Assembly: GCA_900618425.1 (NCBI GenBank)
Contig: UZAN01049284.1
Coordinates: forward strand, 11,776 to 22,468
Direction: 5' to 3'
Origin: Echinostoma caproni
Lineage: Eukaryota; Platyhelminthes; Trematoda; Plagiorchiida; Echinostomatidae
DNA length: 10,693 nucleotides
Numbering within the stretch: the first letter of the stretch is position 1; each line of letters starts with the position of its first letter. The notes below the pieces were generated by a model. That model was not told the DNA's origin and searched no databases. It saw only the letters and a program-made list of their open reading frames with translations. Shown here in pieces: positions 6,699 to 10,693 of the stretch. The position numbers and the translations under genes were made by a program.

Positions 6699-7339
6699 CT
6701 TCGGGGATTCCCGTAGACTGTTTAAAATGGCAGAAGACACAATATTCGGTGTGGCTATTTCAAAATGGCCTAGCAAAGNAGCAAAGGTCTCAATTCACTT
6801 AAGGCGAACGCCGCTCCTCGTGGATTGGGGTTTGGCGAATATGTTGCAGCGAGAGGTAGTACCCTAACAGTAAGTTGCCTAGCGCTACCTGGGAATGGTG
6901 GTGGCATGGAAGCTACAATCATCCAGTTATTCGTGAAGTCAGGGTCCACGATGAGTGTAACCTGAAGGACTTATCCCAAAGTTACCATCAATCGGTAATA
7001 CACAACAGGGTGATTTCGGGTAACACGATTCGAATTTCTGGTGCCAACAGCGCTGTCAAAACGCCGCATACTATTACGATAATTGATGGACAGAAGAGAT
7101 CTTAGCTCAGCTCAGGTTGCACGGGGCTGAATATGGCCACGGTCAATCGAACGTCCAGAATTCCTTCGATGGTACACTGACTACATTCAGTTCAGTTCTT
7201 ACAACCATTAACCATGCACTTTCGTGCGCCGGTTTTGGTAGCTGTCTTTTGGTTGCCCATTTGGATAAAATAGCAGAATGATGATTAGAATGTTGAGAGC
7301 AGATTTGAGCGGAAGGTAGCACATTCTCATAGACTCAAG
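6699..7339. other. Gap between element E and RTE fragment F
   Basis: No recognisable gene. The right part (below 7340) should hold the 3' untranslated region of F; the left part may be 5' untranslated sequence or an ORF1 remnant of E. A 46-codon plus frame from an ATG at 6727 to TAA at 6865-6867 contains the ambiguous base at 6779. A 76-codon plus frame (6875-7105) is also present. Neither shows a known motif, so I do not call either a gene. Confidence 0.4.
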
Positions 7340-8110
7340 TTAAAATAATAATGAGTAGATACATGAGCGCCACTGTTTGCGATACCCAGCAAAATCGCTG
7401 TCTCTTGCCACCGGTGACCATGACCTCTGGGTCCCCAGCCAGGAAGCCTAACGGGACCTATGTGAACCAGTTTCCTGGTCAGGGTTTTCATACCCTCAGG
7501 TCTTAACTTGACCGCCCTTCATTTTTTCGAAACGCAACCTACCTCGACAAGCATCGCTCGCCATGGCAACCTATCTGGTGACACGAGTAGCACATGTCCC
7601 AACCAGCGTAATCTATGCAGGCCGACTACCAGTTCCAGTGGACGACCGCGATTACCTAAAACTCTACGCCTTACCTCAGTATTGCTCATCCGGTTTCCCC
7701 ACCAGACTTGGGCAATGCTACGTAGACAGTGGTGTTCGAACATCGACATTCTATTTTTATCCTGTTAGCGTAATGGCCAATTCTCTGCGCCGTAAAGCAG
7801 AACTGGCCGAACTGCTGCAGCATATACTCAACCCTTCACAGACAACCGGATGTCGCGGCGGCGCCACAGATGTCTCAAGTTGGCAAATGCCAACCGAGTT
7901 CTCTGTATACGCGCCGACACTTCAACTGCGATGCGTCCGCCAGGTAAGATATATTTGCCCAGGTAGCAAAACTTGTCTACTTTCTCTACAACTTCCCCGG
8001 TCAGGGTGAGGCTGGGGACCAGGCTCACCCAATCTTGGAGCATTTTACACCTCGAATGTGTAAAGCACATGCCAAACATCGCTACACTAGCACTCAAACT
8101 ATCCCGAAAA
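7340..8110 (-). mobile_element. Element F: 3' end of an RTE-like retrotransposon
   Basis: Minus-strand fragment carrying only the post-catalytic C-terminal portion of an RTE-like ORF and its stop at 7342-7340. The upstream part is missing: at 8110/8111 similarity ends exactly where the tandem 20-mers of element G begin. Orientation and wording suggest the same broad family as element A. It cannot be the other half of A, because A's RT lies off the left edge. Confidence 0.75.
7340..8110 (-). pseudogene. RTE-like RT C-terminal region
   Basis: One frame holds from about 8110 to beyond 7521: SVAMFGMCFTHSRCKMLQDW, VDKFCYLGKYI, SARIQRTRLAFANLRHLW, RRRDIRLS, VRPVLLYGAENWPLR, HHCLRSIAQVWW, EVRRRVLGNRGRPLE and LHRLRWLGHVL. 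These are hallmarks of the region downstream of the YADD motif in RTE-like elements; the catalytic motif itself is absent. In-frame stops are TGA 7830-7828 (expected Arg codon CGA), TAA 7767-7765 and TGA 7521-7519. Downstream come EGMKTLTRKLVHIGPVRLPG and WGPRGHG..RWQET, then in a shifted frame QWRSCIYSLLF and TAA at 7342-7340. Plus frames 7508-7768 and 7563-8009 are shadows. Confidence 0.83.
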
Positions 8111-8150
8111 GCTTTCAACTTACCTAAATAGCTTGAAACTCACCTGAATA
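8111..8150. repeat. Two tandem 20-mers at the 3' end of element G
   Basis: GCTTTCAACTTACCTAAATA (8111-8130) is followed at once by GCTTGAAACTCACCTGAATA (8131-8150), 16 of 20 bases identical. They lie at the 3' terminus of the CR1-like element G (minus strand) and abut the RTE fragment F. Short direct repeats at the 3' end are a known feature of CR1-type elements, so this is probably the terminal repeat. Confidence 0.7.
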
Positions 8151-8316
8151 TGCTCACTACGTGGGTAACCAGCTCCGCTGAAATAAGAATGAGAAACAGG
8201 ATCTCATCTAACCAAGTTGGATCGTTAGACGTGAGCGTTCCATTACGTGCACCAGTGAAAAACGGAAATGGCACAGCTACACTCATCTACACTGCCAGAT
8301 ATGGCAATAGATCTAC
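8151..8316 (-). other. 3' untranslated region of element G
   Basis: Runs from the ORF stop (8319-8317) to the tandem 20-mers. It has no coding similarity. The 69-codon plus frame at 8150-8359 is a shadow. Confidence 0.5.
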
Positions 8317-9941
8317 TCAGCGCTTATCAAGTGCAGTCTTAAAGGCCTGCACTAGTTGAAGGTCGACTATTTCCTTGGGAAGCCGGTTCCAACTATCGAC
8401 TACATTATTGCTGAAAAAGTGCTTCCGCATGTTTAGCCGACACCTCTGCTTCATGAGCTTGAACTCATTCCCCCTAGTGCCGTGTTACGGAGCTAATGTG
8501 AAACTGACCGCTCCTATCCCTAATATTCCCGTCATGATTTTGAAGTTTTCTATCAGGTCCCCTCGCAGTCTCCTTCCTTCTAATGAGAAAATCCCTAGAG
8601 CCTCTAGTCTTTCCTCATATATTCTCCCCCTTTGGCCTTCAACATTCTGGTGGCTAATGTCTGAACTTTCTTTAAACAGGCAGCATCCTTCTTGAATAAA
8701 GGTGACCCAGCCCATGCACAATACGCTAGGTGTGGTCTGACTATGGCTTTGTAAACGGGAATGAAGACTTCCAGTCGTCTGCATGCAAGAACCGACCGTA
8801 GTCTAAATAATTTCCCCCTAGGCTTGCGCACTGCTACTGCACACTGGTCAAACCACTTAAAATTGTTCGATACCACTACCCTGAAGTCATTACCGCTAGC
8901 AGCGGGTTTGATAGCGAACTGGTACTCTTCCGAGTGAACTTCCATTCTGTCAAATTCCCCTGTGAGCACGACTATTCCTTGCGTTAAGACTTAGGTCCCA
9001 TTCTTTTGCCCATCTAGTTACTTTCTGTAAATCCCGCTCTAGATCACTTTTCCCATTCGAACCAACCACTTTGATGTCATCGGCGAAAATGTAGCACGAT
9101 GAGGTCAGAGTGTTTGGCAAGTCGTTTATGCAGAGAAGGAATAGAAGCGGTCCTAGTAATGAGCCTTGCGGAACTCCGTTAGTCAGCTGAACCGGTGTTG
9201 ACCTCTTCTCACCAAATGTCATATAGAATGATTGTTGTGAGAGGAAGGGGCTTATTTACCTGTACAACTGTCCTTAGATTCTGAATCCTTCTAATTTGGT
9301 CAACAGTATGCGATGATTCACTGAATCAAAAGCCTTGCTGAAGTCCAGGTATCAAACCTCTACGGTTTTACCCCCATCCATCTTACCAGTTATCCTCCAA
9401 AAAGGTACAATAGGTTTGTTAGGCATGAACGTTGATTAACGAATCCATGCTGTGCCTCTGTCATGAGTATGTTCCGCTCCAGATGAATCACTAGATGCGT
9501 TTTGTCTTTTCTAGTATCTTGCGTAGCACGCTAGTTAGGCTAACAGGACGATAGTTCTTTACATCTGTCTTCTTACCGCCCCTGTGTATGGCTACTACCG
9601 AAGCTGTTCTCCAGTCGGACAGTAAGCTCCCTTCATCTGGTTATGCCCTAAAAAAGCTTGTAAATCGGCCCAGCAATTATATCAGTAATCGGCTTGATGG
9701 TGGCTGGGCTAATTCCGTCTGTCCCCGGAGCCTTCGATACCTTAAGACAGTTTAGTACCTCAGATACTCGATCGAATGTTACCCGTAGTTCCTCCATTAC
9801 GTCTGTCGTCGAGGGCTGGGAAGCACTTGACTCACCAGTGTCTAACCTTTACACGCTGTTAAAGTAAGCGTAGCATTCATCCGTTTTACTCTGGTTCTCA
9901 GTTATAATCCCATCTCCCTCAAGTACCAGTGGGCCCATCTC
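8317..9941 (-). pseudogene. CR1-like reverse transcriptase of element G
   Basis: RT with its catalytic centre still readable. Order: LEGDGIITENQSKTDE (from 9941), FDRVSEVLNCLKVSKAPG and TDGISP (to a TAG at 9650-9648), LLSDWRTASVVAIHRGGKK and NYRPVSLTSVL, QHGFVNQRSCLTNLL, YLDFSKAFDSVNHRILL (motif A, Asp at 9345-9343), LTNGVPQGSLLGPLL and CYIFADDIKVVG (FADD at 9087-9076). After a frameshift near 8960: GNDFRVVVSNNFKW, VYKAIVRPHLAYC, LFKKDAACLKKVQTLATRM. After another near 8640: YEERLEALGIFSLEGRRLRG, NNVVDSWNRLPKEIVD, TALDKR and TGA at 8319-8317. Internal stops include TGA 9354-9352, TAA 9276-9274 and TAA 9258-9256. Confidence 0.88.
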
Positions 9942-10437
9942 TTCTCTGGTAGAGCCCTTTGCCTGCGTAGTACCTCTTTGGCTCCAGCTTTACTTTCTGG
10001 GCCGGCTTCATTTTGAATAACCTTTTTTCCTCACTCACTAGGTTAATCACCCCATTTCCCTGGGCGGTATACTGAACCCGGGACCTGCAGGTGTCATCCA
10101 GTTGATAGGCTCACCAGCTTCGGTTTCGGTACCTAGTGGCCCTGGCTAGTGCAGCTTGCCACCATGGAGGTTTACTTTTGTGCCGCCTATATCTTAATGG
10201 AGCAAAGAGGTCCTGGAGGTTGTGTTCGATTAACAAGTAGCATTCCTCGACGTCTGTAGTGTCTTGCTCGGGAAACCACTGCATTCGTGCGGTGTATTCC
10301 GGAAGCCTACTTGTTAATGTTTATACTACCGGAATCCCTATAAATCCGTTATCTACGTACAGGTGGCTTGGTTCGGATATCGACCCCGGTGATTTGGTGA
10401 TCACTCTTTCCAACAGGTGGATATCCAGTGAAACTAA
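9942..10437 (-). pseudogene. Endonuclease tail and EN-RT linker of element G
   Basis: The first frame (from 10438) reads GYPPVGKSDHQITGVDI, with the endonuclease-terminal SDH intact (10405-10397). A second frame from 10320 stays open apart from one TGA (10113-10111): TDVEECYLLIEHNL, KSKPPWWQAALARATRYRNR, QYTAQGNGVINLVSEEK and QKVKLEPKRYYAG. The KPPWW plus basic region is the same linker type as in element E (KPPWWPRRL), which supports assignment to CR1-like ORF2. The rest of the endonuclease is missing. Confidence 0.75.
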
Positions 10438-10693
10438 TTACATCCTGCTTCCCATTTTGCTTCCAATTTTACCCTTCTCGAATCACCCATCCAAACTCAC
10501 ACCCACCCAACGTCGAACCATCTTTTCACACCACTCATTTCCACCAGAGAAGTACGTCAGATCCTCCTGTCACTAGACCCTCACAAGCCACCTGGACCCG
10601 ACGGGATTCCTCCCATTGTCTTTAAAATGTGCGCCCCGGAATGGGCTCCCCTCCTACGCCGAGTATTCCGTCTTTCTCTAAATTCTGAGGTAT
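10438..10693 (+). CDS. Element H: Jockey-like RT N-terminal segment, partial
   Basis: A plus-strand frame without an ATG, opening directly after a TAA at 10435-10437 and still open at the right edge (85 codons). It reads FASNFTLLESPIQ, then LISTREVRQILLSLDPHKPP, GPDGIPPIVFKMCAPEWAPL and FRLSLNSEV. The GPDGIP..(V/L)K.CAPE.AP motif marks the start of RT in Jockey-type and related non-LTR elements; it is distinct from elements E and G, whose equivalents read HPAIL and TDGISPATI. It is 5'-truncated at the junction with element G. Whether the copy is intact cannot be judged from this piece. Plus frames 10259-10576 and 10428-10625 are out of frame with this similarity. Confidence 0.72.

Larger units (their letters stand above)
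8111..10437 (-). mobile_element. Element G: second CR1-like retrotransposon, 5'-truncated
   Basis: Minus-strand element with the end of the endonuclease (10438-~10347), linker (~10320-9925), RT (~9941-8604), C-terminal part (8784-8317) and a 3' tail with tandem 20-mers. It differs in wording from element E at comparable motifs (FADD against YADD; DFSKAFDSVNHR against DFRKAFESGPR), so it is a separate family or lineage. It is truncated at its 5' side, exactly where the plus-strand element H begins. 5' truncation is the usual outcome of target-primed reverse transcription. Confidence 0.8.

Noticed and set aside
7563..8009. 148-codon plus-strand frame
   Set aside because: Antisense to the RTE C-terminal frame of element F, which reads RHLWRRRDIRLS and related motifs.
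1..10693. CRISPR array, tRNA or rRNA gene, bacterial promoters or defence genes
   Set aside because: No regularly spaced repeats, no complete cloverleaf and no bacterial gene organisation were seen; the content is eukaryotic retrotransposon remnants.

Overview
The window reads as repeat-dense intergenic DNA from a eukaryote, made almost entirely of decayed retrotransposons. I find no bacterial-type operon, no tRNA or rRNA gene, no CRISPR array and no convincing host protein-coding gene. The families present are RTE-like and CR1-like non-LTR elements with APE-type endonucleases, a Ty3/Gypsy tail and a Jockey-like RT start. Their wording (for example PPFKLATF..VRTL, YAPTDCS, RHLWRRRDIRLS, LPGWGPR, TREPVK) resembles elements I associate with parasitic flatworms (trematodes or cestodes). 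That taxonomic call is recollection plus inference and needs a database search.

Layout. (A) 1-1359, minus: 5' half of an RTE-like element (Ser/Pro-rich leader, APE endonuclease, EN-RT linker), leaving the window at its left edge before the RT. (B) 1736-~2040, plus: N-terminal endonuclease fragment of a related element, head-to-head with A. (C) ~2087-2447, plus: C-terminal integrase tail of a Ty3/Gypsy Pol, fused in frame to B. It is followed by about 900 bp without a recognised gene that may hold LTR/leader remnants, and by a possible Gag-like start (3367-3498). (E) ~3540-~6698, minus: a nearly complete CR1-like ORF2 (endonuclease, linker, RT, C-terminal region, stop at 3728), broken by frameshifts and stops and split by a 205-bp insert (5303-5507) with a 5-bp target duplication. 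(F) 7340-~8110, minus: C-terminal end of an RTE-like ORF. (G) 8111-~10437, minus: a second, different CR1-like element (endonuclease tail, linker, RT with intact FADD, C-terminal region), ending in two tandem 20-mers that abut F. (H) 10438-10693, plus: start of a Jockey-like RT, open to the right edge.

The genes do not work together as a system. They are independent insertions of different ages, nested and 5'-truncated. Nothing here looks able to move now, because every multi-domain frame carries stops or frameshifts, with H the only one still open as far as it can be seen. Several supported frames lack an ATG and were found by following protein similarity across frames: 1-360 minus, 362-649 minus, 5625-5875 minus, 9941 down to 9650 minus, and 10438-10693 plus. 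The best observations are the exactly bounded 205-bp SINE-like insert, the tandem-repeat terminus of G, the B/C fused ORF and the sharp G/H junction.
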